Below, one piece after another: positions 29,762-38,787 of a stretch of 64,000 bases of DNA; the first letter of the stretch is position 1; each line of letters opens with the position of its first letter. The notes under the pieces are model-generated. The model saw nothing but the letters and a program-made list of their open reading frames with translations. It was not told where the DNA came from and did not search any database. Where the stretch lies: contig NZ_JAFCGY010000006.1 of assembly GCF_016836705.1 (NCBI RefSeq), positions 62,001 through 126,000 of the forward strand. The letters are read 5' to 3'. The DNA is from Mesorhizobium caraganae. GTDB lineage: Bacteria > Pseudomonadota > Alphaproteobacteria > Rhizobiales > Rhizobiaceae. The position numbers and the translations under genes were made by a program.

Positions 29762-29783
29762 TATCCGGGAGCTGATATCCGGC

Positions 29784-29812
29784 CAGTCAACAGCCTGTCA
29801 CCGGCCTGTCAT
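29784..29812 (+). promoter_or_regulatory. Pho box (three PhoB half-repeats) upstream of btaA
   Basis: CAGTCAA (29784), CTGTCAC (29795) and CTGTCAT (29806) repeat every 11 bp with four-base spacers, matching the PhoB consensus CTGTCAT-N4-CTGTCAT. It lies 49-77 bp before the btaA start. The btaAB genes of Sinorhizobium are PhoB-dependent, so phosphate-starvation induction is the expected role. Confidence 0.88.
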
Positions 29813-29860
29813 GACGCTGCGCTACCCGCTTGCGCCAAAGCAAACGGGGAATCATTAGCC

Positions 29861-31108
29861 ATGACGGACGTTTCGGCAGATCTGGTCTTTCGCCGTGGCA
29901 AGGAAGTTGGAAAAGCCGTCTACCAGAACCGCCCGCTGTCGAAGGCCGGCCTTTCCGAGCGGCTGTTTGCGCTTCTGTTTTCCGGCCTCGTCTACCCGCA
30001 GATCTGGGAAGACCCCGAAGTCGACATGGAGGCCATGCAGCTTGGTCACGGCCACCGCGTCGTCACCATCGCCTCCGGCGGCTGCAACATCCTCGCTTAT
30101 CTCACCCGGTCGCCCGAGCGCGTCGATGCGGTCGATCTCAACGCCGCCCACATCGCCTTGAACCGGATGAAGCTGGAGGCGGTGCGGCATCTGCCTTCAC
30201 AGGGCGACCTGTTCCGCTTCTTTGGCGCCGCCGACACCAGCCACAATTCGGAAGCCTATGACCGCTTCATCGCGCCGCATCTCGACCCGGTCAGCCGCCA
30301 CTACTGGGAGCGCCGCAACTGGCGCGGCCGCCGGCGCATCACCGTCTTCGACCGCAATTTCTACCAGACCGGCCTGCTCGGCCTGTTCATCGCCATGGGC
30401 CATCGCACCGCCAAATTCTTCGGTGTCGATCCCGCCGGCATCATGGCGTCGAAGAGCATTGCCGACCAGCGTCGCTTCTTCAACGAAGAGTTGGCGCCGG
30501 TCTTCGACAAGAAGCTGTTGCGATGGGCGACATCGCGCAAGGCCTCGCTGTTCGGTCTCGGCATTCCGCCGGCGCAGTACGATTCGCTGATCACCTCGGG
30601 CGACGGTTCGATGGCCAGCGTGCTGAAGGCCCGGCTGGAAAAGCTCGCTTGCGATTTTCCATTGAAGAACAACTACTTCGCCTGGCAGGCTTTCGCCCGC
30701 CGCTATCCCAATCCGGGCGAGGCCGCCCTGCCCGCCTATCTCGAAGAGGCCAACTACAAGGCGATCCGCAACAATGTCGATCGCGTCGGCATCCACCACG
30801 CCAATCTGATCGAATTCCTGGCCGGCAAGGACGCCGGGACCGTCGACCGCTTCATCCTGCTCGACGCGCAGGACTGGATGACCGATGACCAGCTAAACGC
30901 GCTGTGGTCGGAGATCACCCGCACCGCTTCGGTCGGTGCCCGCGTCATCTTCCGCACCGCGGCCGAACCCAGCCTGCTGCCCGGCCGCGTCTCGACTTCG
31001 CTGCTCGACCAGTGGAACTATGAGGACGAGGCCTCGCGTGACTACTCGGCCCGCGACCGCTCGGCCATCTATGGCGGCTTCCACCTCTATGTGAAGCGCC
31101 CGGCATGA
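29861..31108 (+). CDS. btaA: S-adenosylmethionine:diacylglycerol 3-amino-3-carboxypropyltransferase
   Basis: BtaA transfers the 3-amino-3-carboxypropyl group of SAM to diacylglycerol, making diacylglycerylhomoserine, the first step of betaine lipid DGTS synthesis. The 415-residue protein has the BtaA/DUF3419 signature: LVYPQIWEDPEVDMEAMQL near residue 45-62, the SAM-binding VVTIASGGCNILAYL near 67-81 and VDAVDLNAAH near 87. It overlaps btaB by four bases and is preceded by a Pho box. DGTS replaces phospholipids under phosphate limitation in soil rhizobia. Confidence 0.94.
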   Translation: MTDVSADLVFRRGKEVGKAVYQNRPLSKAGLSERLFALLFSGLVYPQIWEDPEVDMEAMQLGHGHRVVTIASGGCNILAYLTRSPERVDAVDLNAAHIALNRMKLEAVRHLPSQGDLFRFFGAADTSHNSEAYDRFIAPHLDPVSRHYWERRNWRGRRRITVFDRNFYQTGLLGLFIAMGHRTAKFFGVDPAGIMASKSIADQRRFFNEELAPVFDKKLLRWATSRKASLFGLGIPPAQYDSLITSGDGSMASVLKARLEKLACDFPLKNNYFAWQAFARRYPNPGEAALPAYLEEANYKAIRNNVDRVGIHHANLIEFLAGKDAGTVDRFILLDAQDWMTDDQLNALWSEITRTASVGARVIFRTAAEPSLLPGRVSTSLLDQWNYEDEASRDYSARDRSAIYGGFHLYVKRPA

Positions 31109-31773
31109 GCACGAGCGAGCTGCCGGCCGACCACGCCGAACTGATGGACGGCGTCTATCGCTGGCAGCGCCATATCTACGATCTGACCCGCAAATATTAC
31201 CTGCTCGGCCGCGACCAGATGATATCGGGGCTGGACGTGCCGGCGAACGGCACAGTGCTCGAACTCGGCTGCGGCACCGGCCGCAACATTGCGCTTGCCG
31301 CCCGCCGCTATCCGGAGGCGCGCTTCTTCGGTCTCGATATTTCGGCGGAAATGCTGGAGACGGCCAGCAAGGCCATTGGCCGTGAAGGCCTGTCCGGTCG
31401 CGTCGTGCTGGCGCGCGGCGATGCCACCGATTTCGACGCCAAGACACTGTTCGGCGTCGAGCGTTTCGACCGCATCTTCGTGTCCTACTCGTTGTCGATG
31501 ATCCCTGGCTGGGAAAAGACGGTTTCAGCAGCGCTTGCAGCACTTGCGCCCGGCGGCTCGCTGCACGTGATCGATTTCGGCCAGCAGGAAGGCCTGCCCC
31601 GCTGGTTTCGGGCTCTGCTGCGCGGCTGGCTCAAAAAATTCCATGTCACCCCGCGTGAATCTCTGCGCGAAGTCCTGGAATCGGAATCTCGGCGAACCGG
31701 CGCAACCTTCCGTTTCCGCACGCTTTATCGCGGTTATGCCTGGTTGGCGGTGATCGCGCAGCCAAGAGTCTAA
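31105..31773 (+). CDS. btaB: Diacylglycerylhomoserine N-methyltransferase
   Basis: BtaB carries out the three N-methylations that turn diacylglycerylhomoserine into the betaine lipid DGTS. The 222-residue class I methyltransferase shows motif I VLELGCGTGRNIALAARR near residue 50-65, the acidic GLDISAEML after it, and a conserved N-terminus DGVYRWQRHIYDLTRKYYLLGRD-type segment typical of BtaB. Its start overlaps the btaA stop (ATGA). Its stop overlaps the convergent hydrolase gene by four bases. Confidence 0.93.
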   Translation: MSTSELPADHAELMDGVYRWQRHIYDLTRKYYLLGRDQMISGLDVPANGTVLELGCGTGRNIALAARRYPEARFFGLDISAEMLETASKAIGREGLSGRVVLARGDATDFDAKTLFGVERFDRIFVSYSLSMIPGWEKTVSAALAALAPGGSLHVIDFGQQEGLPRWFRALLRGWLKKFHVTPRESLREVLESESRRTGATFRFRTLYRGYAWLAVIAQPRV

Positions 31774-33149
31774 TGCAGCGCCTTCACCAACGCACCAAGC
31801 ATCACCTGCGGCCGGTAGCCGAGCTTGGTCGGCGTCAGCCCGAGCCGCACCACGACCAATTGCTCTGAAGGGATGATGGCGACCGTCTGGCCGTCATGGC
31901 CCTCCATCCAGTAGGTATCCTTGGGCAGGCCGGCGGCGACGCCGGCGCCAGGATTTTCCTCGTCGCCCGGCGCTTCGATCCACAACTGCCCCTTGCCATA
32001 GACTTTCGAGGCAGGTGCAGGCTCTCTCATCCAGTCTACGAAACCGGCGGGCAGGATCTGGTTGCCGTTCCACACCCCGCCTTGCAGCAGGAACTGGCCG
32101 AAGCGCGCCCAGTCATGGCCGGTGGCGTAGAGATAGGATGAGCCGACGAAGGTGCCCTCTTCGTCTGTTTCGAGCACCGCGCTTTGCATGCCAAGCGGCG
32201 CGAACAGCGCTGTCCGCGGCCAAGCCAGCGCCTTCGCCTTGTCGCCGATCGCGTCCTGCCACAGCCGCGACAGCATCACTGCCGTGCCGCTCGAATAGGA
32301 GAAGACCTTACCCACTTCGCCGGTCAGCGGCTTGGATTCGGCGAAGCCCGCCTTGTCGGGCTCGAGATAGAGCATGCGCGTTACATCGGCGACGTCGCCA
32401 TAATCCTCGTTGAACTCCAGCCCGCTCGACATCGCCATCATGTCGGCGAGACTGATGGCGGCGCGGCCGTCCGCCTTCCAGGGGACGAACAGGCCCTGAT
32501 TGGTCACCGCCATCTTGCCGTCCTTGACCAGCGTGCCGACAAGCGCGGCATTGACCGTCTTGGTCATCGACCAGCCGAGCAGCGGCGTCTTCGCCGAAAA
32601 CCCGTCGCCATAGCGCTCGGCAACGATGCGGCCGTTCTTCACCACCACCACAGCCCGCATGCCGGTTCCGGTCATCCCTGCATCGTCGAGGATCTTGCCG
32701 ATCTCGGGATTCTGCGAGGCATCGACCCGATCTCCCTCCGGCCACAGATCGCCCCTGGTGGTTGCCGACGCTTCGGCGGGGATTGTCGTGCGCCGTACCT
32801 TGCCGACATCGCCATCGGGGACCGAGGCGCAACCCAAGCCGTCGCGCGCGACGGCAACGCTCTTGCCGAGGAAGCCGAGCAGCCCGGCCGAGACGGTCCC
32901 CCTGTTCTTGTCGACCGACACTTTCATAAGCCTGAGCAGTGGATGGCCAGGTGCCTGCACGTCGACGGCAAGCACCTCGTTGGGGTTACGTCCGGCGATA
33001 AAAACATTCGAGCAGACGATCTTGGCCGAATAGCCCGAACCGACGCGGATCAGCTCCGGCGGCGCGATGTAGAGCCAGGCAAACAATGCGGCGACCGCCA
33101 GCACGACCAGGCCAAGCAGCCATTTGATGATCTTCACGACGACCCGCAT
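31770..33149 (-). CDS. Membrane-anchored serine hydrolase, class C beta-lactamase family
   Basis: The 459-residue protein has an N-terminal membrane anchor (IIKWLLGLVVLAVAALFAWLY) and a beta-lactamase/PBP-like fold. The catalytic SxxK is SMTK in LLGWSMTKTVNAAL near residue 195, the second motif is YSS in VFSYSSGTAVML near 280, and the third is the HDG of EGHDGQTVAIIP near 425. Relatives include esterases, 6-aminohexanoate-dimer hydrolase and peptidases, so the substrate is open; true beta-lactamase activity is unlikely from the anchor and context. It is convergent with btaB. Confidence 0.8.
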   Translation of the reverse strand: MRVVVKIIKWLLGLVVLAVAALFAWLYIAPPELIRVGSGYSAKIVCSNVFIAGRNPNEVLAVDVQAPGHPLLRLMKVSVDKNRGTVSAGLLGFLGKSVAVARDGLGCASVPDGDVGKVRRTTIPAEASATTRGDLWPEGDRVDASQNPEIGKILDDAGMTGTGMRAVVVVKNGRIVAERYGDGFSAKTPLLGWSMTKTVNAALVGTLVKDGKMAVTNQGLFVPWKADGRAAISLADMMAMSSGLEFNEDYGDVADVTRMLYLEPDKAGFAESKPLTGEVGKVFSYSSGTAVMLSRLWQDAIGDKAKALAWPRTALFAPLGMQSAVLETDEEGTFVGSSYLYATGHDWARFGQFLLQGGVWNGNQILPAGFVDWMREPAPASKVYGKGQLWIEAPGDEENPGAGVAAGLPKDTYWMEGHDGQTVAIIPSEQLVVVRLGLTPTKLGYRPQVMLGALVKALH

Positions 33150-33287
33150 CTTTTAAGTCCCTGCTTTTCCGCGGTCCGGTGGCTTGCGGCTCGGTTTATG
33201 TCATCGATTTGCCGCCATTGCTTCCGCAAAATCGGTGTTCTTGTCGAGCGCCGTCAACCTGTTATCAACCATGATCGGCGATCACTG

Positions 33288-33336
33288 GTGCATGTCGCCC
33301 AAAAGTGCTGAGCGGTTTTGGGATAACGACATGCAC
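33288..33336. repeat. RIME-like palindromic repeat, copy 2
   Basis: GTGCATGTCG (33288-33297) and CGACATGCAC (33327-33336) are perfect inverse arms, with an inner CCCAAAA/TTTTGGG pair. It is in the opposite orientation to copies 1 and 3 and lies in the divergent gap before the GH25 gene, 100 bp upstream of its start. Confidence 0.85.
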
Positions 33337-33435
33337 GAGAAATAGAGAATCGGGCGATGCTGTGGGGCGATCGCCTGAGGGGCACCTGCAACAACAACCC
33401 AACAGCGACCGGCTGATTCCGGCTCGGGAAATGCG

Positions 33436-34233
33436 ATGCGCCGTTTCGCGGCCCTCATCACGTTGACGCTGCTGGCCGCCTGCTCGACCGCCGGCGATCT
33501 CGTGCCGTCGATGTCGCCTTCGAGCAGCCCGACGGTTGCGGTGCACGCACCGCGTTTCGAAGACTCCAAGCCGCATGAATGGGACAGCGGCGCGCCCTGG
33601 AATTACGCCGTTCACGGCACCGATGTCTCCAAGTACCAGACGTCGGTCGACTGGCCGACAGCCAAGGCCAGCGGCATCTCCTTCGCCTTCATCAAGGCGA
33701 CCGAGGGCGGCGATCGTTTCGACGAGTATTTCAACGAGCACTGGGCCCGCACCAAAGCCAATGGCATTCCGCGCGCGGCCTATCATTTCTTCTATTTCTG
33801 CACGCCGGCCGCCACCCAGGCGCGCTGGTTCATCGAAAACGTGCCTGTCGACCGCTCGGCCATGCCGCCGGTGCTCGACATGGAATGGAACCCGAAATCG
33901 CCGACCTGCCGGCTGCGTCCGGATTCGGCGACGGTGCGCGCGGAGATGACCACCTTTCTCGAAATCGTCGAACGGCGATATGGCAAAAAGCCGATCATCT
34001 ACACCTCGGTCGACTTCTTCGACGACAACGACCTTTCGACTTTCCGCGGCTATCCCTACTGGCTGCGCTCGGTTGCCGGCCATCCCCGCCAGAAATATGG
34101 CAGCCACCCGTTCACCTTCTGGCAGTACACCGGAACCGGCATCGTTCCCGGCATGACCGGCAAATCCGATATCAACGTCTTCAACGGCAGCGAAGCTGCC
34201 TGGAAAAAGTGGCTGCGGCAGAACACGCATTGA
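33436..34233 (+). CDS. GH25-family lysozyme lipoprotein
   Basis: The 265-residue protein has a lipoprotein signal (FAALITLTLLAAC, Cys near residue 16), a Ser/Pro-rich spacer and a glycoside hydrolase family 25 (1,4-beta-N-acetylmuramidase) domain. Family hallmarks are GTDVSKYQTSVDW near residue 60, FAFIKATEGG near 85, the DxE catalytic pair in PVLDMEWN near 152-154, and WQYTGTG near 233. It should cut peptidoglycan glycan strands from the periplasmic or outer-membrane face. The last 17 codons are part of a 60-bp tandem duplication. Confidence 0.9.
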   Translation: MRRFAALITLTLLAACSTAGDLVPSMSPSSSPTVAVHAPRFEDSKPHEWDSGAPWNYAVHGTDVSKYQTSVDWPTAKASGISFAFIKATEGGDRFDEYFNEHWARTKANGIPRAAYHFFYFCTPAATQARWFIENVPVDRSAMPPVLDMEWNPKSPTCRLRPDSATVRAEMTTFLEIVERRYGKKPIIYTSVDFFDDNDLSTFRGYPYWLRSVAGHPRQKYGSHPFTFWQYTGTGIVPGMTGKSDINVFNGSEAAWKKWLRQNTH

Positions 34234-34302
34234 CACCGGTGCAACGGCAGCGAAGCCGTCCGAAACCGCAGGCCGCGGCAGAACACCCGTTGACACCGGC
34301 GC
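34183..34302. repeat. Degenerate 60-bp tandem duplication of the GH25 3' end
   Basis: Unit 1 (34183-34242) covers the last codons and stop of the GH25 gene; unit 2 (34243-34302) repeats it with identical outer parts (AACGGCAGCGAAGC at the start, GCGGCAGAACAC and GTTGACACCGG-like toward the end) and a diverged middle. The duplicate is non-coding for the lysozyme. Confidence 0.8.
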
Positions 34303-34325
34303 TGCCGCCTGCTTTTCGACGGTTC

Positions 34326-35555
34326 ATGCGAACCGATTTGCAACCACAGGGATATCAGGGCCGGAAACAGTCGAAGAACCGACTGCGCTCCGGGCTGCTC
34401 GCGGCCCTGCTGCTCAGCGCCGCGGCCATGCCGGCGGCAGCGCAGGAATGCGGCGGCGACTTCGAAGCCTGGAAACAAGGCGTCGCGGCGGAAGCCAAGG
34501 CAGCCGGTGTCGGCGCTATCGGCCTCGACGCGCTGGAAGCCGCCAACATCGACGACAAGGTGCTGGCGCGCGATCGCGCCCAGGGCGTCTTCGGCCAGAC
34601 CTTCATCCAGTTCTCCAACCGCATGATCTCGGCCTACCGGCTGAAGCAGGGTGCGGCCAACCTGAAGAAATACGCCGACGTCTTTGCCCGCGCCGACCAG
34701 CAGTTCGGCGTCCAGGCGCCGATCATCACCGCCTTTTGGGGGCTGGAGACCGATTTCGGCGCCGTGCAGGGCGATTTCCACACGCTGAGCGCCTTGGTGA
34801 CGCTGTCGCATGACTGCCGCCGCCCGCAGCTGTTTAGGCCGCAGCTGGTGCCGCTCTTGATGCTGATCGATCGCGGTGTCGTGCCGGCCGACGTCACCGG
34901 CGCCTGGGCCGGCGAGGTTGGCCAGACGCAGATCCTGCCCTCCGACTATCTGGCGCGCGGCGTCGACGGCGACGGCGATGGCATCGTCGACCTCAGGCGC
35001 AGCGTGCCCGACGTGATCATGACCACGGCCAACAAGGTGCTGTCGCGCGGCTGGAAACGCGACCAGCCCTGGATCGAGGAAGTGCGCGTGCCCGAGGACA
35101 TGCCGTGGGAGCAGACCGGCCGCACCAACAAACTGCCGCTGTCGCAATGGGCCGCCTGGGGCGTTACCAATCCCGACGGCACGCCGCTGATCGACAACGG
35201 CCTGAAGGCCGGCCTGGCGCTGCCGATGGGCCGCAAGGGCCCGGCCTTCCTCGCCTATGACAATTTCGACGTCTATCTCGAATGGAACCAGTCCTTCACC
35301 TACGCCCTGACGGCGGCAAACCTCGCGGCACGGCTGGCAGGGGCAAAGCAGTTCGATCCGCGCAATCCCGAAACCGGGCTCAATGGTGATCAAATGAAGG
35401 AATTGCAGACCAAGCTCGAAGCCAGGGGCTATGACGTCGGCACGGTCGACGGCATTCTGGGCACCAACACTCGCGAAGCCATCCGCAAGGAACAGATGCG
35501 GCTTGGCATGCCGGTCGATGGCTGGCCGACGCCGGAACTGTTGGGGAAGTTGTGA
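34326..35555 (+). CDS. MltB-family lytic murein transglycosylase with PG-binding domain
   Basis: The 409-residue protein has an N-terminal signal peptide (LLAALLLSAAAMPAAAQ), an SLT_2/MltB catalytic domain (residues 40-320) with the catalytic glutamate in FWGLETDFGAVQGDF near residue 142, AGEVGQTQILPSDY and the DGDGDGIVDLRRSVPD segment, and a C-terminal PG_binding_1 domain (LQTKLEARGYDVGTVDGI, residues 355-409). The frame is open far upstream, overlapping the GH25 gene in another frame, but the ATG at 34326 starts just before the signal peptide. Paired with the GH25 gene, it makes a two-gene muramidase set. Confidence 0.92.
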   Translation: MRTDLQPQGYQGRKQSKNRLRSGLLAALLLSAAAMPAAAQECGGDFEAWKQGVAAEAKAAGVGAIGLDALEAANIDDKVLARDRAQGVFGQTFIQFSNRMISAYRLKQGAANLKKYADVFARADQQFGVQAPIITAFWGLETDFGAVQGDFHTLSALVTLSHDCRRPQLFRPQLVPLLMLIDRGVVPADVTGAWAGEVGQTQILPSDYLARGVDGDGDGIVDLRRSVPDVIMTTANKVLSRGWKRDQPWIEEVRVPEDMPWEQTGRTNKLPLSQWAAWGVTNPDGTPLIDNGLKAGLALPMGRKGPAFLAYDNFDVYLEWNQSFTYALTAANLAARLAGAKQFDPRNPETGLNGDQMKELQTKLEARGYDVGTVDGILGTNTREAIRKEQMRLGMPVDGWPTPELLGKL

Positions 35556-35605
35556 AGAAGTAGGCAGCAGGGCGCAGGCAGTAGAACCTCCCCAAGCTGT
35601 ATTCC

Positions 35606-36505
35606 CTATTCTCTAGTTCTTGCCCGAACGAAATCGATAAATGCTCGCAAAGCCGGCGGGACGTGTCTCGAACTTGGGTGATACAGGAAGAAGCCTGGGA
35701 AGCTGGGCGACCAGGGCTCAAGAAATCTCACCAGCCTGCCAGCCCCGATCGACGGCTGGACCTGATAGTCGATCATGTAGGCGACACCTGCTCCACCAAG
35801 CGCCGCATTCAGCATCAGCTCGGTGTCGTTGACGGTCAGGCTGCCCTGGACTGCGATTTCAAGAACCCGTTTGCCGCGCGAAAACTCCCACCGGTAGATG
35901 TTGCCGCCGCCCGGCCATTGAAAATTGATGCATTGGTGCTGGTGCAGATCCTGGGGATGACGGGGAATTGCGCGGCCTTCAAGGTAGGCCGGGGCAGCCA
36001 CCGCCGCCATTTGCAGATCCTCGCTGAGCTTGACTGCCACCATGTCCTTGTGCAGCCACTCGCCGAGACGGATCCCGGCGTCGAACCGGCCCTGGACAAT
36101 ATCGGTCAGCATGTCGTCGACGATCACCGTCAGCGCGATTTCGGGATAGGCGCGCTGGAAGTCTCCCAGGATAGGCGCGATGAAACGCATCGCCGCGACG
36201 CGCGACACGTTGATGCGCAGCGATCCCGCCGGCCGGTCTCGTCCGGACTGAACGTCGGCAACAGCACCGTCCAGTTCGCCGAATGCAGCGGCCAGCCGGG
36301 AAAACAGCGTATCGCCGGCAGCGGTCGGTGAAACACTGCGGGTCGTGCGGTTGAGCAGCCTGACCCCGATACGAGCCTCCAACTGCCGGATCGACTGGCT
36401 GAGCGACGGCGGCGACACACGCAGCCGCGCCGCGGCGCGAACGAAACTGCCCTCCTCCACGATCGCGGCAAATGCCTTGAGCTGGGAGAATTCGGAACCG
36501 CGCAT
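35606..36505 (-). CDS. LysR-family transcriptional regulator
   Basis: The 299-residue protein has the N-terminal winged helix-turn-helix (FAAIVEEGSFVRAAARLRVS then SLSQSIRQLEARIGVRLLNR) and a C-terminal periplasmic-binding-like effector domain. I take the ATG at 36505 (RGSEFSQLKAF follows) rather than 36547. It is divergent from a frameshifted SDR gene and probably controls it and itself via the T-N11-A palindrome between them. The effector is unknown. Confidence 0.92.
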   Translation of the reverse strand: MRGSEFSQLKAFAAIVEEGSFVRAAARLRVSPPSLSQSIRQLEARIGVRLLNRTTRSVSPTAAGDTLFSRLAAAFGELDGAVADVQSGRDRPAGSLRINVSRVAAMRFIAPILGDFQRAYPEIALTVIVDDMLTDIVQGRFDAGIRLGEWLHKDMVAVKLSEDLQMAAVAAPAYLEGRAIPRHPQDLHQHQCINFQWPGGGNIYRWEFSRGKRVLEIAVQGSLTVNDTELMLNAALGGAGVAYMIDYQVQPSIGAGRLVRFLEPWSPSFPGFFLYHPSSRHVPPALRAFIDFVRARTRE

Positions 36506-36533
36506 TGTGTATTCCTGGATTAACAAGCCAGTT

Positions 36534-36552
36534 AGATAATAGGCCATTATCT
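36534..36552. promoter_or_regulatory. Candidate LysR operator between divergent genes
   Basis: AGATAAT (36534-36540) and ATTATCT (36546-36552) form a perfect 7-bp inverted repeat with a five-base spacer that contains a T-N11-A core (T at 36537, A at 36549), the classical LysR-type binding arrangement. It lies 29 bp upstream of the LysR start and 74 bp upstream of the SDR start. Confidence 0.6.
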
Positions 36553-36625
36553 GATCAGTTGTATTGCCCTATTTCTCGACCATCGGCCTGCCGACCGCGG
36601 GCCTGAACGGTTGAAGGAATTGATC

Positions 36626-37356
36626 ATGTCCCAGTCCTTGCAAGGCAAAACCGCACTGGTCACCGGCAGTTCGCGCGGTATCGGGCGAGCCATCGCCGAG
36701 GGGCTCGCGGCCAAGGGCGCTGCCGTCGTCGTCAATTATGTCAGCAACCGGAAAGCAGCTGACGAGGTCGTGGTCGCTATCGCCAGCAAGGGCGGAAAGG
36801 CAATCGCCATTGAGGCCGACATTCCGTTCTTGCCGATGTCCGTCGCCTGTTCGACGAGACCGAGAACCAATTGGGCGCGATAGATATCGTCGTTGCCAAT
36901 GTCGGCGTCGCCATCATCAAGCCGTCCATCGAGGTGAGTGAAGCCGATTTCGACCTTGTCTTCGGAACCAACGCCAAGGGCACGTTCTTCACGCTTCAGG
37001 AAGCAGCGCGCCGTGTGCGCGACGGCGGTCGGATCATCGCGGTCTCCACTGGCGGCACCAAGATGTTCTTCACGCAGACGGCGCTTTATCTCGGCAGCAA
37101 GGGTGCCGTCGAACAATTCGTCCGCGTGCTCTCGCGGGAACTCGGGGCGCGCGGCATCACCGTGAATGCACTGTCGCCGGGCTTCACCGACACGGACCTG
37201 CTTCCCGAGCGCGATCGTGCCGTGGCCGCCGGCATGTCGCCCTTCGGCAGGATTGGCGCCACGCGCGACGTTGCCGATGTCGCGGTCTTCCTGGCCAGCG
37301 ACGAGGCCCGCTGGCTGACCGGCGAGAATATCCAGGCCGGTGGCGGGGTGGCCTAA
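36626..37356 (+). pseudogene. Short-chain dehydrogenase/reductase, frameshifted
   Basis: The N-terminal frame encodes [20 protein letters not shown] (the NAD(P) TGxxxGIG motif) up to EADIPFL; the second frame resumes with [19 protein letters not shown], the VANVG motif, a catalytic lysine region (YLGSKGAVEQF, Y-x3-K) and the C-terminal LTGENIQAGGG. The two halves join if one base is restored near 36834, and the total length (731 bp) is one short of a multiple of three. A GAAGGA precedes the ATG at 36626. It is either a recent pseudogene or a sequencing error; the intact product would be a roughly 243-residue classical SDR. Confidence 0.75.
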
Positions 37357-38573
37357 TCCGCCATCGTCTCCAGGCTGGCAAAGCCCTGCGGCGCATCGCC
37401 TTCGTCGAAGGGCGTCGTCACCTCGACGAAAGTGTCGGGATAAAAGCCGTTGAAGCGGGTTCTCAGCGACAGCGAATAGGCGCCGATATGGCCGATCTCG
37501 ATCCAGTCGCCGGTGTCGACGGTTTCCGGTAGCCAGAACGGCCTCGACAGGATGTCGACGGAATCGCAGGTCGCGCCGCAGACCTTGAACGGCACGATGT
37601 TCTTCTCCTCACCATTGCGCGAGCGGATCGCCGGATCGGGAATGAAGCGGGCGGGCAGCGTGATCTTGCCGGTCCATGAATCCGACAGCGACGCCCAGAT
37701 GCCGTCATTGATGTAGAGCCGCTTGCCCTTGCGCAGCAGCACGCGCACGATCAGTGAAAGGCAGCGCGCGACGATCACCCGACCGGGCTCGGCCACCAGT
37801 GGCACCTGGTCGAACTGATATTCCGTGAGGTCGCCCGACAGCCGCGACATGATCTGGCCGAGCGACGGCATCTCGACCTGCTTGCGGTTGGGATCATGGC
37901 CATATTCGGCGGGAAAACCGCCGCCGACGTCGAGACCGGCCACGTCGAAGGTCAACCGGTTGCGCACCCAGTCGGCCGAGGCCAGCGCCCGCTCATAAGT
38001 GTCGGGATCCTCGATCTGGCTGCCGACATGGAAGCAAAGCCCAACCTTGTAGCCGGTGCGGTTGAGCCGCTCGGCAAGCTCCACCGCATAGGCCGGCCCG
38101 GCGCCGAACTTCTTCGACAGTTCGTAAGCAGCCGAGCCCTTGGTCTGGATGCGCACGAACACGCTGATGGCGCCCGGATCGATGTCGAGCGCCCGCACCA
38201 CACGCGTCAGCTTGGTGATTTCGTCCTCATGGTCGAGCGAAATGACGCGGATGGCGTATTTCTCCAGCGCCAACTTGATGTCCGACTGCGCCTTGACCGG
38301 ATGCATGTAGAGCATCTCGGCATCGGGTGAGACCGCACGCACGGCGGCGAACTCGCCGGGCGAAGCCACATCGAAGGCAGTAACGCCGGCTTCGACCAGC
38401 GCCTTCAGCACGATCTGCTCGCCATTGGTCTTGACCGCATAGGCGGTCTTGCCTGGAAACATGCCCATGAATTGTTTGGCGTCCGCCTTCAGCACCTGCG
38501 GGCGAAAGCAGTAGACCGGGTCGTCAGGACGAAGCGCCAGCGCCGCCTCGCGGGCGTTCTCGAATCGCTGCAT
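37353..38573 (-). CDS. Ornithine/lysine-type PLP decarboxylase (fold type III)
   Basis: The 406-residue protein is an alanine-racemase-fold decarboxylase of the eukaryotic ornithine decarboxylase/diaminopimelate decarboxylase family. The PLP lysine lies in TAYAVKTNGEQ near residue 48, the phosphate-binding glycine loop is LDVGGGFPAEYG near 210, EPGRVIVA is near 265 and the active-site cysteine is in CGATCDSVD near 335. The start chosen is the ATG at 38573. CGxTCDS favours ornithine (or lysine) over diaminopimelate. The products would be putrescine or cadaverine. The 3' end overlaps the SDR pseudogene by four bases, convergent. Confidence 0.85.
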   Translation of the reverse strand: MQRFENAREAALALRPDDPVYCFRPQVLKADAKQFMGMFPGKTAYAVKTNGEQIVLKALVEAGVTAFDVASPGEFAAVRAVSPDAEMLYMHPVKAQSDIKLALEKYAIRVISLDHEDEITKLTRVVRALDIDPGAISVFVRIQTKGSAAYELSKKFGAGPAYAVELAERLNRTGYKVGLCFHVGSQIEDPDTYERALASADWVRNRLTFDVAGLDVGGGFPAEYGHDPNRKQVEMPSLGQIMSRLSGDLTEYQFDQVPLVAEPGRVIVARCLSLIVRVLLRKGKRLYINDGIWASLSDSWTGKITLPARFIPDPAIRSRNGEEKNIVPFKVCGATCDSVDILSRPFWLPETVDTGDWIEIGHIGAYSLSLRTRFNGFYPDTFVEVTTPFDEGDAPQGFASLETMAD

Positions 38574-38787
38574 GGACGAATCCCCTGACTTCTCGGCTGC
38601 GCACAATTAATCCAAGCTAGCGGCTAAAGAAAACAATTCTGTGTCTCGCGGCGCTGATGCTACGGCATTAGGTCCAAATGGGTAGGTCTTCCATCCGATC
38701 AGGTTTCGGGTGGCCCTTGTCGCTGGACCCTATATGCCTTTTGCCTGACCGACTGGCGCTCGCGCCGTCTGGGGAGGACGATTCGAA

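Noticed and set aside
33579-34325. N-terminal extension of the MltB-like frame through the GH25 gene
   Set aside because: The extension lies in another frame of the GH25 gene and precedes a clear signal peptide at 34326; a fusion is not supported.
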